A stretch of DNA of 64,000 nt, from positions 1 through 64,000 of the forward strand of contig NZ_CBYM010000002.1 in NCBI RefSeq assembly GCF_000577815.1, in the 5' to 3' direction. This DNA comes from Clostridium saudiense (GTDB lineage: Bacteria > Bacillota > Clostridia > Clostridiales > Clostridiaceae). The stretch's first letter is position 1. Each line of letters begins with the position of its first letter. Shown piece by piece: positions 25,730-34,345 of the stretch. The position numbers and the translations under genes are program-made. Under the pieces are notes generated by a model. That model searched no databases and was not told the DNA's origin. It saw only the letters and a list, made by a program, of their open reading frames with translations.

Positions 25730-26212
25730 TTAAGAATGCAATACCTCGAAATTAATTGTAGTACCTAACAAAATTAACAAAATAGCTATTACACTTTTAT
25801 AAGCATTTTCAATTTCTTTTTCATTTCTCTCATCTCCAGTTTGCGATGAAGCAGTTCTATAATTATTAAATATTACTCCTGTAAAAATAGATGTTACAAA
25901 TAAATATATAATATTCGCATTTTTAGGCACTTCTGATAAATCCCCAATTAAATCCGAATAATTACTCTCATTTAATTGATCTAATATTTGAACTTTTTGC
26001 CACTCTAGATATTTTATATTTAAAATTGATGCATATATTATTAAATATACTCCAAATAAAGATAAATCTAAAATTCCAATTTGATTAAGTAACTCTGCTT
26101 TTTCTTCTTCAGTAGTACTACTACTATTATTATTACTGTTCTCATTATTTTTTTTATAGCAATTATTTTTCTTATTAATTTTAGCTTCTTTTTTACTGTT
26201 AGATTTTTTCAT
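25730..26212 (-). CDS. Membrane protein with Asn/Lys/Ser-rich N-terminus, unknown
   Basis: 160 aa. The first 40 residues are low-complexity Lys/Asn/Ser/Thr/Glu (cytoplasmic). Three hydrophobic helices follow (about 48-66, 100-118, 138-156), with an SSQTGDERNEKE loop. No family recognised. Upstream is a 298-bp gap shared with the divergent 100-aa gene. Confidence 0.6.
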   Translation of the reverse strand: MKKSNSKKEAKINKKNNCYKKNNENSNNNSSSTTEEEKAELLNQIGILDLSLFGVYLIIYASILNIKYLEWQKVQILDQLNESNYSDLIGDLSEVPKNANIIYLFVTSIFTGVIFNNYRTASSQTGDERNEKEIENAYKSVIAILLILLGTTINFEVLHS

Positions 26213-26401
26213 AAAGTCATCTCTTTTAATACTTACATTGTATATATTATTCCAATTTAATACTCTCTGTTAACATTATCCTCAAGACTAACCTCTAATA
26301 TTTACTACTTAATTTCGAAACTTATCTCTATATATAAATTCTTCAATATTATTTAAATAAATCTTCAATTATTTACTGTTATTTACAATCAAATTGTCAT
26401 T

Positions 26402-26417
26402 TTGGAATTGATTCCAA
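26402..26417. promoter_or_regulatory. Palindrome, candidate operator
   Basis: TTGGAAT-TG-ATTCCAA is a perfect palindrome in the divergent intergenic region, roughly 95 bp before the 100-aa gene. It has the size of a repressor site; the regulator is unknown. Confidence 0.35.
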
Positions 26418-26510
26418 TGATTTTTTGATAAATAGTTATTTTTTTATTGTAAATATTTTACATAATGCATATAATATTTATACACGCGGGAAATTTTAGG
26501 AGGTTATTGT

Positions 26511-26813
26511 ATGGGAAGTAATTGTAGTAATACTAAAGATTCATTTCAAATTTTTTTAGAGGAAAGAAATATTCCTGATCCTGATGAACTACTCGGGAAA
26601 GCACTTAAATATTTAAAAGAAAAAGGGAAAAAAGTTTCCTTTAAAGGCTTTGATATAAATAACTCAGCAATTGTTGAAATAGATAACGAACTTTATAAAT
26701 TTGATAAGTGTTTTGGCCTTTGGCAGTCAGCTCGCTTTACTAAGGTTAATCCTAGTATTTCAGGATATAAACTATTAAATAGAAAATCAAAAATAGAAAG
26801 CTATTATTCTTAA
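26511..26813 (+). CDS. 100-aa protein of unknown function
   Basis: Soluble, mixed alpha/beta protein (EERNIPDPDELLGKALKYLK helix, then KVSFKGFDINNSAIVEIDNE strands). Start supported by AGGAGG 6 nt upstream. No family recognised. Its 3' flank carries two direct repeats and then a strong terminator, so its transcript has an unusual long 3' UTR. Confidence 0.65.
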   Translation: MGSNCSNTKDSFQIFLEERNIPDPDELLGKALKYLKEKGKKVSFKGFDINNSAIVEIDNELYKFDKCFGLWQSARFTKVNPSISGYKLLNRKSKIESYYS

Positions 26814-26962
26814 TAGGAAACTCGACTCCTTTCAGTCGCTGAGTAAGTTCGAGTAAACCAAATTAAAATTTGGACTCTCACTTAGGAAACTCGACTCCTT
26901 TCAGTGATTGAGTACACTAAAGTGTAATTTCAACTACCCGAATTAAAATTTTAAATCTCACT
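26814..26962 (+). repeat. Two tandem repeat units after the 100-aa gene
   Basis: Unit 1 is 26814-26882 (69 bp) and unit 2 is 26883-26962 (80 bp). Both begin with GGAAACTCGACTCCTTTCAG, continue with a TGAGTA segment, and end with AATTAAAATTT and TCTCACTTA. Unit 2 has 11 extra bases in the middle. ACTCGA and TTCGAGT segments can pair within unit 1. Confidence 0.8.
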
Positions 26963-26967
26963 TATAC

Positions 26968-26993
26968 AAAAAGGCGCAAATAAGCGCCTTTTT
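26968..26993. terminator. Strong bidirectional terminator
   Basis: AAAAAGGCGC/GCGCCTTTTT (26968-26977, 26984-26993) with a 6-nt loop. It ends the 100-aa gene and the hydrogenase operon. Confidence 0.95.
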
Positions 26994-26996
26994 ATT

Positions 26997-27443
26997 TTAC
27001 ATTTTTTCCTTTTTATCTATTACATCTTTTGATTTATCCTCTTGCTTTGGTTTTATAATTGGCTTCTTTGGTGGTAACTTCTTAATAAAGCTTCCTTCAA
27101 CCTTTAATTTCTCCTTATCATTCTCTACCATCATTACCTCTTCAGTTGTTTTTATTGCATGCTTAGGACAAAAATCTGTACATAACCCACAAAATGTACA
27201 TGATGCTAAATCAAATGTCATTTTTATTTCCTGTCCACCCTCTACAGGCTTCATTTCCTTAGTAATAGCTTCTCCAGCACAAACCCTAATACAAATTCCA
27301 CATCCTATACATGCATTAGAATCAAAATAAAGCTTTCCTCTATAATTTTCTGCTCCCTTTGTATTATCAAAATCTTCTTCATTTGTTAATACAGGCTTAA
27401 AAATATTACTTATACCTTCTAATAAATAAGGAAGTTTAAACAT
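26997..27443 (-). CDS. mbhN: Membrane-bound hydrogenase ferredoxin-type subunit MbhN (NuoI-like)
   Basis: 148 aa. Two [4Fe-4S] motifs: CIGCGICIRVCAGEA (residues about 41-55) and CTFCGLCTDFCPKHA (about 82-96). In the first, the usual proline after the fourth cysteine is alanine. A basic, proline-rich tail follows (KKLPPKKPIIKPKQE). It wires electrons between ferredoxin and the small subunit. Last gene of the operon; it overlaps the mbhJ end by 8 bp. Confidence 0.92.
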   Translation of the reverse strand: MFKLPYLLEGISNIFKPVLTNEEDFDNTKGAENYRGKLYFDSNACIGCGICIRVCAGEAITKEMKPVEGGQEIKMTFDLASCTFCGLCTDFCPKHAIKTTEEVMMVENDKEKLKVEGSFIKKLPPKKPIIKPKQEDKSKDVIDKKEKM

Positions 27444-27879
27444 GCGTCTCTACCTCCCTCTTCTTATTTAATATTTCTACAGCTTTTAATATTCCTTTTG
27501 CTATTGCTTCTGGTTTTGGAGAACATCCTGCAACTGTTACATCTACGCTAGTCCATTTATCTAATGGTCCATCAATAGCATAACTACCCTTAAACACATT
27601 TCCTGAGGCTGGGCATGAACCTATAGATACAACAACTTTCGGTTCTGGAACTTGTGATAAAACCTTAATCATTCTATCTCTAGACTGTACTGTAATTGGT
27701 CCTGTTACAACCACTATATCTGCATGCCTAGGAGAACCTGCAACTTTAACGCCAAATCTTTCTATATCATATCTTGGTCCAAGTAATGCTAGTAATTCAA
27801 TATCACACCCATTACAAGAGCCAGTATTTAAATGATATATCCAAGGAGATTTTTCCCTACTTTTTTCTACTAATGCCAT
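27436..27879 (-). CDS. mbhJ: [NiFe] hydrogenase small subunit MbhJ (NuoB-like)
   Basis: 147 aa. It carries the proximal [4Fe-4S] cluster: HLNTGSCNGCDIELLAL, then GSCPASG and AGCSPKP supply the four cysteines. Homologous to NuoB of complex I and EchC. The MALVEK start is preferred because GGGGG lies 9 nt upstream. It contacts the large subunit MbhL on the cytoplasmic side. Confidence 0.94.
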   Translation of the reverse strand: MALVEKSREKSPWIYHLNTGSCNGCDIELLALLGPRYDIERFGVKVAGSPRHADIVVVTGPITVQSRDRMIKVLSQVPEPKVVVSIGSCPASGNVFKGSYAIDGPLDKWTSVDVTVAGCSPKPEAIAKGILKAVEILNKKREVETHV

Positions 27880-27893
27880 TATCAAATACCCCC

Positions 27894-28871
27894 TTACAAA
27901 TTAAAGCTTACTAATACATAGCTTAATAGTGCTAATATAGTTGGTACTGTCCAATAAAATTTAAACATTTGATTAGATTTATATCTACCCATAAGACCTC
28001 TTACTACAGATAAAAATAATACTGTAATCACAACTACTAATACAATTAATATCCATGTATTAACTATTATATTAATTACTAAATTTTCATTTTCAACTCC
28101 CGCATTACCTAAAAACAAAACTACAAATAAAGCAGTCATAACATATAATTTTATATTATGTGTTAACTTAAATAAACCAAGCTGCAATCCACTATATTCT
28201 GCTAATGGTCCTTCACAAAGTTCAGTTTCTGCCTCTGCCACATCAAATGGTGCAACTCCAATTTTAGCTGGTAAAATCATCAAAAAGGCAATAGCAGCCG
28301 GCAATAATGCTATAGAAAACATAAAACTTCCATTAATTTTTTGGGCCATTGATATTGCAGATAAAGAATACGTAGTTTCCATTCCTAAAACCATTCCTGC
28401 TTTTTTACAAACAGCTAATATTGATGTTATAAGCGGTAATTCATATGCAATCATAGAAACAACTTCTCTTGAAACACCTATAGATGCAAATGGTGACCCT
28501 GATGCAATTCCACCAATTATTATCGCTACTGAAGGAATCGTTAATAAATAGATAATTACAACAATATCTGCCACTCCTCCAAAAAATGTTACATTATATA
28601 TAGGAAATAAAACTGGTACTATACAAATACTAACTAATGCTATTATTGGTGCCATTATAAATAATTTAGTATTAGCATTTCTAGGTACTATAGTATCCTT
28701 TCCTATTAATTTTACAAAGTCATAAAAAGGTTGAGAAATCTTAGGCCCCCTTCTTCTTTGCATTCTTGCAACTATTTTTCTATCCACACCTGATAAAAAT
28801 AATCCCATAATCATTGTAAAAATAAAGCCTGGGAATATTAATAAATTAATTAATTTTAAAATATACTCCAT
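27894..28871 (-). CDS. mbhM: Hydrogenase membrane subunit MbhM (NuoH-like)
   Basis: 325 aa, about eight membrane helices. The acidic loop PFDVAEAETELCEGPLAEYSG and RRRGPKISQPFYDFVKL are typical of NuoH/EchB/MbhM, which anchor the hydrogenase module to the membrane and link it to ion translocation. Start MEYILK follows AGGAGGTGGGAAT. It begins 11 bp after the end of mbhH. Confidence 0.94.
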   Translation of the reverse strand: MEYILKLINLLIFPGFIFTMIMGLFLSGVDRKIVARMQRRRGPKISQPFYDFVKLIGKDTIVPRNANTKLFIMAPIIALVSICIVPVLFPIYNVTFFGGVADIVVIIYLLTIPSVAIIIGGIASGSPFASIGVSREVVSMIAYELPLITSILAVCKKAGMVLGMETTYSLSAISMAQKINGSFMFSIALLPAAIAFLMILPAKIGVAPFDVAEAETELCEGPLAEYSGLQLGLFKLTHNIKLYVMTALFVVLFLGNAGVENENLVINIIVNTWILIVLVVVITVLFLSVVRGLMGRYKSNQMFKFYWTVPTILALLSYVLVSFNL

Positions 28872-28882
28872 ATTCCCACCTC

Positions 28883-30892
28883 CTATACAAATATAAATAA
28901 AATTATTAATACTATGACTAATGTGCTTACAATCCATAAAGCATAATCATTAACACTTCCGCTATGTGCCCTCTGAATACTGTTTAAATATCCCTTTAAT
29001 TGATATTTCATTCCCCAGAACAAGTCATTAGCTCCAACCTTAACCTTCTCACCCTCTTCTCCACCAACAAAAATATCATATTTACAACTTGGCTCTATAT
29101 CTACATTTGAATAATTCACACCATTTGAAGCCTTATTTTGATATCTTGTAAATATACTCATATCAAATTCCTTATCAAGATTTTCATGTATTTCCTCACC
29201 AGTCTTTTCTCCTTTAAATATTACAAACAATAAAACACCTAAAAGCAATATTATGAATAAAATCAAAAAATTTGTTGGACTATAAACCCCATTAGTTGAA
29301 AATTCAATTTTACTAACATCAAAGTTTATATCCAATACACCATATACATTTCCTAATGCACTTCCAATATATATAGGCAAATTATAAATTGCTCTTACAA
29401 CTGGTATTAATAAATTATCTACTACTAATCTTGGCATTATTCCTAAAACAACTGTTAACGCTGCTAAAATACCCATTGGTATCTTCATAGATAATGGAAC
29501 ATCCTCTACATTATCATCCTCCTTTTTAATAGGACCAAAAAACACAGAATGTCCTACTTTTATAAACGATGCTAAAGTAAGTGCTGATACTACAACAGCT
29601 ATTATTGAAGCAATACCCAAATTCCCATTAAAACCTGATTCATAAATCATCCATTTAGATGCAAATCCATTAAAAGGTGGGATACCACTAATTGCTGCTG
29701 CTCCAAATAAAAACATCGCCATAGTAAATGGCATTTTCTTTCCTAAACCTGAAACTGAATCTAAATCCGTAGTTCCAGTTGTATACAAAACTGCACCTGC
29801 AACTAAAAATAATAACCCTTTAAATATGGCATGATTTATCATATGATAAGTTCCACCGGTTAAAGCCATTATGCTTATCTCTTCACTTTCTATAATTGCA
29901 ATTCCTAATGCTGTAATTATATATCCAATTTGCGAAACTGAATGAAATGCTAAAAGTCTTTTGAAATCATGTTGTAATAATGCCATAGAAACTCCTATTA
30001 CCATTGTTACTAATCCCCATATTAAAATTAAATATCCTACTGGCTTGTTAGATACTAGTCCAAAAATCATAAATACTAATCTTATAATTGCATATACTCC
30101 TGTTTTACTCATTACACCAGATAGTATCATTGATATTGATGAAGGTGCTGCCATATGAGCATCTGTTGGCCAAGTATGACATGGAACCATAAATGCCTTA
30201 ACTGCATATCCAACCATCATAAGCGCAAATGCAACTATCATAGTAGAACTCATACCTTGTGATATATTTAAACTTACAGCTATTTCAGCCAAGTTTAATG
30301 TTTTAGTTTCACTGTATATCAAACAAGTTCCTAGTAAAATTAAAGATGATCCTAATGATCCTGTTACTATATATTTAAATGCAGCTTCAACTGACTTGTC
30401 CTTATAATTTCTAAATGCAGTTAAAGCAATAGCTGCAAAAGTCATTATTTCTAGCATTACATACATATTGAATAAATCACCAGTAAATACAAAACCAATC
30501 ATACTTGAAGTTAATAATAAAAATAATACATAATATTTTTCTAACCCATTATCATGGCTCATGTATTTTAATGAATAAATTGCTGATAATAACGATGCCC
30601 CTGTAATAATTAATGATAAAAATACACCTAATGAATCTATTTCAAGACAAATCCCATAAGCTTTTCCTTCTATAGGAAGCCAATTTCCCATCCAAGTTAC
30701 TATTACTCCACCCTCAACTAACACTGGCTTAATTAATAATAATACACATATAAACGATACTGTAGTTGCTATAACTGCTAATGCCTTTTTCACTTTTATA
30801 TATTTTTCTTTAAAAAGCCCAAGTACAAAAGCTAATATAAACGGCGTCATTATCGCAATTATTGGAAGACTATTAATAAATTTAGTACTCAC
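28883..30892 (-). CDS. mbhH: Hydrogenase antiporter subunit MbhH (MrpD/NuoN-like), extended by an MbhI-like tail
   Basis: 669 aa, about 14 membrane helices. Proton-channel motifs typical of MrpA/MrpD/NuoL are present (HTWPTDAHMAAPSSIS, LLQHDFKRLLAFHSVSQIGY, GGTYHMINHAIFKGLLFLVAGA). P. furiosus MbhH is about 510 aa and MbhI a separate protein of about 115 aa. Here the last roughly 150 residues (hydrophilic part, then YALWIVSTLVIVLIILFIFV) look like an MbhI-type segment fused on. It should move Na+ or H+. It overlaps the end of mbhG by 4 bp. Confidence 0.92.
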   Translation of the reverse strand: MSTKFINSLPIIAIMTPFILAFVLGLFKEKYIKVKKALAVIATTVSFICVLLLIKPVLVEGGVIVTWMGNWLPIEGKAYGICLEIDSLGVFLSLIITGASLLSAIYSLKYMSHDNGLEKYYVLFLLLTSSMIGFVFTGDLFNMYVMLEIMTFAAIALTAFRNYKDKSVEAAFKYIVTGSLGSSLILLGTCLIYSETKTLNLAEIAVSLNISQGMSSTMIVAFALMMVGYAVKAFMVPCHTWPTDAHMAAPSSISMILSGVMSKTGVYAIIRLVFMIFGLVSNKPVGYLILIWGLVTMVIGVSMALLQHDFKRLLAFHSVSQIGYIITALGIAIIESEEISIMALTGGTYHMINHAIFKGLLFLVAGAVLYTTGTTDLDSVSGLGKKMPFTMAMFLFGAAAISGIPPFNGFASKWMIYESGFNGNLGIASIIAVVVSALTLASFIKVGHSVFFGPIKKEDDNVEDVPLSMKIPMGILAALTVVLGIMPRLVVDNLLIPVVRAIYNLPIYIGSALGNVYGVLDINFDVSKIEFSTNGVYSPTNFLILFIILLLGVLLFVIFKGEKTGEEIHENLDKEFDMSIFTRYQNKASNGVNYSNVDIEPSCKYDIFVGGEEGEKVKVGANDLFWGMKYQLKGYLNSIQRAHSGSVNDYALWIVSTLVIVLIILFIFV

Positions 30893-31224
30893 CCTCTAAT
30901 CCTCCTTATATCATCACTTTCTATACTGTTATAATGCTTATTAATTTTAATAACTATTGATAAAGCAAGTGCAGTAACACAAGCTCCTATTACTATGGAT
31001 GTAAGAGTTAGTGCTTGAGGAATAGGATCTACAAAATAAGTACTATTATCACTAAATATAGGTGCTGTTCCATTAACTCTGTATCCAATCGAAATTAATA
31101 ATAGGTTTATTCCTGAATCTAAAATACCCATCCCAATTACTATCTTTATTAGATTTTTCTTCAATACAATTATGGCTAAACCAATAACTATTAATAGAAA
31201 AGCTCCAATATAATTAATTGTCAT
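30889..31224 (-). CDS. mbhG: MbhG (MrpC/NuoK-like) membrane subunit
   Basis: 111 aa with three membrane helices, KNLIKIVIGMGILDSGINLLL being typical of MrpC/NuoK. The conserved loop FVDPIPQALTLTSIVIGACVTAL is present. Part of the Na+/H+ antiporter-like module. It starts 1 bp after mbhF ends. Confidence 0.92.
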   Translation of the reverse strand: MTINYIGAFLLIVIGLAIIVLKKNLIKIVIGMGILDSGINLLLISIGYRVNGTAPIFSDNSTYFVDPIPQALTLTSIVIGACVTALALSIVIKINKHYNSIESDDIRRIRG

Positions 31225-31665
31225 CTACTCCTCCCCCTTCTTATTTAAATTGCTCAACATAATGATTATCAAAAAAGAAATTCCTGCAAAAACTTTAAAT
31301 CCTACTGCAAAATTCATTAAAAATATACTTCCTGACGAAAATAATTCTCCTGGAGTTCCCTTCTCAAGTATATTTCCAAAAAACACTCCTGAACCTATTA
31401 ATCCTATAAATGCTAATATTATAAAGCCAAGTGCTCCTAAATCTTCTGCAATTTTAAATGTATTAGAAGCTATTCCATTCTTAACCTTTTTAAATCCATA
31501 TCCAATATAAATCAATGCAACAGCTCCAGCAATTAGTACTCCACCTTGAAATCCTCCACCTGGTGATAAATGTCCATGTATTATGATATAAAGCCCTAAA
31601 GTAAGCAAAATAGGTAAAACTAAATTTGTACAAGAAATTAATATTGAGTCTCTCCTCTTTTTCAT
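31225..31665 (-). CDS. mbhF: MbhF (MrpB-like) membrane subunit
   Basis: 146 aa, four helices. It has the MrpB signature GHLSPGGGFQGGVLIAGAVA. Antiporter-module subunit; start follows AGGAGG. The two-bp spacing to its neighbours shows a tightly packed operon. Confidence 0.92.
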   Translation of the reverse strand: MKKRRDSILISCTNLVLPILLTLGLYIIIHGHLSPGGGFQGGVLIAGAVALIYIGYGFKKVKNGIASNTFKIAEDLGALGFIILAFIGLIGSGVFFGNILEKGTPGELFSSGSIFLMNFAVGFKVFAGISFLIIIMLSNLNKKGEE

Positions 31666-31666
31666 A

Positions 31667-31945
31667 TTAGTTCTCCTCCTTTGCTTTCTTCTCTTCTCTT
31701 AACACTGCTGCAACACCACAAATTGCAGTGAACAATACTATTGCTTCTCCTAATGTATCATATCCTCTAAAATCAAATACTGTTGCTGTTACTGAATTTA
31801 TAGCTCCAGTTTTACTCATAGTTTCATTAATAATTATTTGTGATGCATCTCCAAACACTTCTGACTTTGCCCCCATCTTAAATCCAACAAAAGAAAAAAT
31901 TGCAAGTAATAAAATTAAAATTATATATGCTATTCTTTTTTGCAT
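31667..31945 (-). CDS. mbhE: MbhE-like membrane subunit
   Basis: 92 aa with two helices and a central loop DFRGYDTLGEAIVLFTAICG, which is characteristic of the MrpA C-terminal/MbhE family. It overlaps mbhD by 16 bp. In Mbh complexes MbhD and MbhE together correspond to the C-terminal part of MrpA. Confidence 0.88.
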   Translation of the reverse strand: MQKRIAYIILILLLAIFSFVGFKMGAKSEVFGDASQIIINETMSKTGAINSVTATVFDFRGYDTLGEAIVLFTAICGVAAVLREEKKAKEEN

Positions 31946-32196
31946 TTTTCTCCCTCCTTAGTCTTAACCTTATTTAAAGTTATTATAAAGATTACTGGCG
32001 TCAATATTGCTCCAACTGCTGCTTCTGCAAGTGCTACATCTGGTGCTTTAAGTATTAAAAATTCTAGTGCTAAAAATGTACCAAGAACAGCCATTGCAAT
32101 AATACATTGAAGTATATCGTCTAAAAAAAATACACAAAGAGCAGCAATAACTAATCCACATATAACTAAAAAATTAAGTATTTCAAAACTACCCAT
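31930..32196 (-). CDS. mbhD: MbhD-like membrane subunit (DUF4040)
   Basis: 88 aa, three helices. LKAPDVALAEAAVGAILTPVIFI is the signature of the DUF4040/MrpA-C domain found in MbhD. It overlaps mbhC by 8 bp. Confidence 0.9.
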   Translation of the reverse strand: MGSFEILNFLVICGLVIAALCVFFLDDILQCIIAMAVLGTFLALEFLILKAPDVALAEAAVGAILTPVIFIITLNKVKTKEGEKCKKE

Positions 32197-32533
32197 TTAT
32201 ATCCCTCCTATAATGATCAAACTTCGTTTTATCACTTAACTCTGCTTTATTTTTATATGCAGCTCTTGCCATGGCATGGGCTCCTACTGGATTGCTTATT
32301 AATAAAAATACAACTATTATCAATGACTTAATTCCTAATGATGTATTTGATTCACTAAAACCATATATACTACATGCTAAAGCTATTGGCATTGCTCCCA
32401 TAGTTGCTATATTAGTTGCACTTTGAAGTCTACAAAAAGTATCAGGCATCCTAATTACTCCAACAACGCCGGCTAGTGTAAAGAAGATTCCTATTACTAG
32501 TAATATACAAATTATTACTTCTAGTATAGACAT
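32189..32533 (-). CDS. mbhC: MbhC (MrpG-like) subunit
   Basis: 114 aa, three helices; AGVVGVIRMPDTFCRLQSATN and LISNPVGAHAMARAAY are MrpG signatures. One bp overlap with mbhB. Confidence 0.92.
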   Translation of the reverse strand: MSILEVIICILLVIGIFFTLAGVVGVIRMPDTFCRLQSATNIATMGAMPIALACSIYGFSESNTSLGIKSLIIVVFLLISNPVGAHAMARAAYKNKAELSDKTKFDHYRRDING

Positions 32534-32796
32534 TATAATTCCCCCTCTATATACTTAGAAATTAAAACTGTTCCAATAAAACCTAAAAGAGTTATAATAA
32601 GTCCAAGATCTAAATACATAGCTCTTTCTTCAATTGCACCAAATAAAATCATTACAATACCTAAAATTATATCTATAGAATCAGCCGCTAAAACTCTATC
32701 TATTACATTAGGTCCTTTAAAAACTCTATATACTAAAACTAATGCTAGGATAGCTAATAATATTGCTACTATATAAAATATAGAATTAATATTCAT
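32533..32796 (-). CDS. mbhB: MbhB (MrpF-like) subunit
   Basis: 87 aa, three helices; YRVFKGPNVIDRVLAADSI is the MrpF signature. Overlaps both neighbours by one base. Confidence 0.92.
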   Translation of the reverse strand: MNINSIFYIVAILLAILALVLVYRVFKGPNVIDRVLAADSIDIILGIVMILFGAIEERAMYLDLGLIITLLGFIGTVLISKYIEGEL

Positions 32797-33329
32797 TATT
32801 TAAAAAGCCTCCTTACAAAATATTCGAATTTGCCTTTTATTATTTCTGATGCTTCTTTAGTATCTTCTGTAGTCGCATCTATCCAATGAATATACATTGC
32901 ATTTTTATTATCTTCATCTTCATAAATATCCATTGTTATAGTTCCAGGGGTTAATGTTATGCAATTAGACAACATAGCTAAACCATAATCTGAATTTAAA
33001 TCTGTAGTTATTTTTACAATACCCGGGTTTATATCTATCTTAGGGGATAATGATTTAATTGCAACACTAAAATTTGCTTTAATCAATTCCCATAAGTATA
33101 CCGGAATAAATGCTATTAAATTTATTATTCTAAACTTTTTAAACAACCACATTCCATCTTCTCTTGCAAAATATTGACTTGAAAATAGACTAACTATTGC
33201 GGCAACAATAGCTCCTACAATAATCTCTTGTGCTCCTAATTTTAAAATATTAAAATCCTGCATTAAAAATAAAATCCAAAACAAATATGATAAAATAAAG
33301 GTTCCTAAAAATGCTGTCCATCTTTTCAT
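32796..33329 (-). CDS. mbhA: MbhA (MrpE-like) subunit
   Basis: 177 aa. N-terminal membrane helices are followed by a cytoplasmic domain with the MrpE motif LANCITLTPGT (here LSNCITLTPGTITMDI). First gene of the Mrp-like block, 18 bp after hypB. Confidence 0.92.
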   Translation of the reverse strand: MKRWTAFLGTFILSYLFWILFLMQDFNILKLGAQEIIVGAIVAAIVSLFSSQYFAREDGMWLFKKFRIINLIAFIPVYLWELIKANFSVAIKSLSPKIDINPGIVKITTDLNSDYGLAMLSNCITLTPGTITMDIYEDEDNKNAMYIHWIDATTEDTKEASEIIKGKFEYFVRRLFK

Positions 33330-33347
33330 AAATTATCACCTTCTATA

Positions 33348-33992
33348 TTATATTTTTCTAACTAACCACTCTACGAAAGCTTTTGCTTCACCTTTCTCTA
33401 ATGAGTTTATTTTAAATATCTGTGAATTAGGATTTCTTAATAATGTCTGATTCCTAACTTCATCTTCATTAAAGTTAAAATATTTTATCATATCATATTT
33501 TGTAAGTACTAAGGCATCTGCTTTTGAAAACATTAATGGATACTTTACAACTTTATCATCACCTTCTGGAATACTTAATAATGCAACCTTTAATACCTCC
33601 CCAATCTCAAATTCTGCTGGACATACCAAATTCCCTATATTTTCAACTATTATTAAATCTAATTCATTTAAATCAAATTTATTAATAATATTCTTTATTG
33701 ACATAGCTTCAATATGACAAGCCCCTTGGGTGTTTAATTGAACAACAGGGATTCCTTCATCTTGAATTCTTTTTGCATCTATAGTTCCTTCAATATCCCC
33801 TTCAATAACGGCAACTCTTACATCTTTCTTTTTAAGTTCATTAATCAAGTTTAATATAAATGTTGTTTTTCCTGCTCCTGGAGACCCCATAATATTAATC
33901 ATTTTTACATTGTTATCATTAAGTGTTTTTTGAACTTCCTTGTGACAATCTTCATTCCATTCTAAAATTTGTCTTACAACTTTTATTTCCAT
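33348..33992 (-). CDS. hypB: Hydrogenase nickel-incorporation GTPase HypB
   Basis: 214 aa. P-loop GSPGAGKTTF, EGDI, the ENIGNLVCPAEF metal-site motif and the NKxD-like LTKYD are all present. It has no histidine-rich N-terminal nickel store. It delivers nickel to the large subunit with HypA. Start MEIKVVRQ follows GGAGGTTGATTAAT; a longer in-frame start would overlap hypA. Confidence 0.95.
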   Translation of the reverse strand: MEIKVVRQILEWNEDCHKEVQKTLNDNNVKMINIMGSPGAGKTTFILNLINELKKKDVRVAVIEGDIEGTIDAKRIQDEGIPVVQLNTQGACHIEAMSIKNIINKFDLNELDLIIVENIGNLVCPAEFEIGEVLKVALLSIPEGDDKVVKYPLMFSKADALVLTKYDMIKYFNFNEDEVRNQTLLRNPNSQIFKINSLEKGEAKAFVEWLVRKI

Positions 33993-33993
33993 A

Positions 33994-34335
33994 TTAATCA
34001 ACCTCCATTGTATCCAAATAAAACTCTCTTCCCTTTGTAATTTCATATTGCAAACCCTTGCACTTAGGACATTTATAGTCATTCTTACCTATAATGCCTT
34101 TATACCCACATTCATTACATTCAATTTCTACTGGTATTTTTTCAACATTAATTTCTGTATTTTCAGCTATTGTTCCTCTTGCTACAATATTAAAGTAGTA
34201 TGATATACAATCTGGAACTAAGTCTGTTAGCTCTCCAACCTTAATATTTATTTTATTAATCTTTTCAATTTTATGTTTTTCTCCTTCTTCCAGGCATATC
34301 TTAAGTAACCCCTTAGTTACAGCTAATTCATGCAT
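33994..34335 (-). CDS. hypA: Hydrogenase nickel-incorporation protein HypA
   Basis: 113 aa. The N-terminal MHE nickel-binding residues (MHELAVTKGLL) and a zinc site CNECGYKG ... CPKCKG are both intact. Acts with HypB. It lies between the large subunit gene and hypB. Confidence 0.95.
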   Translation of the reverse strand: MHELAVTKGLLKICLEEGEKHKIEKINKINIKVGELTDLVPDCISYYFNIVARGTIAENTEINVEKIPVEIECNECGYKGIIGKNDYKCPKCKGLQYEITKGREFYLDTMEVD

Positions 34336-34345
34336 ATTTTTTCTC

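Noticed and set aside
26814..26962. CRISPR array
   Set aside because: Only two units, of unequal length and with variable centres but conserved tails; no 30-bp repeat/spacer alternation and no cas genes.
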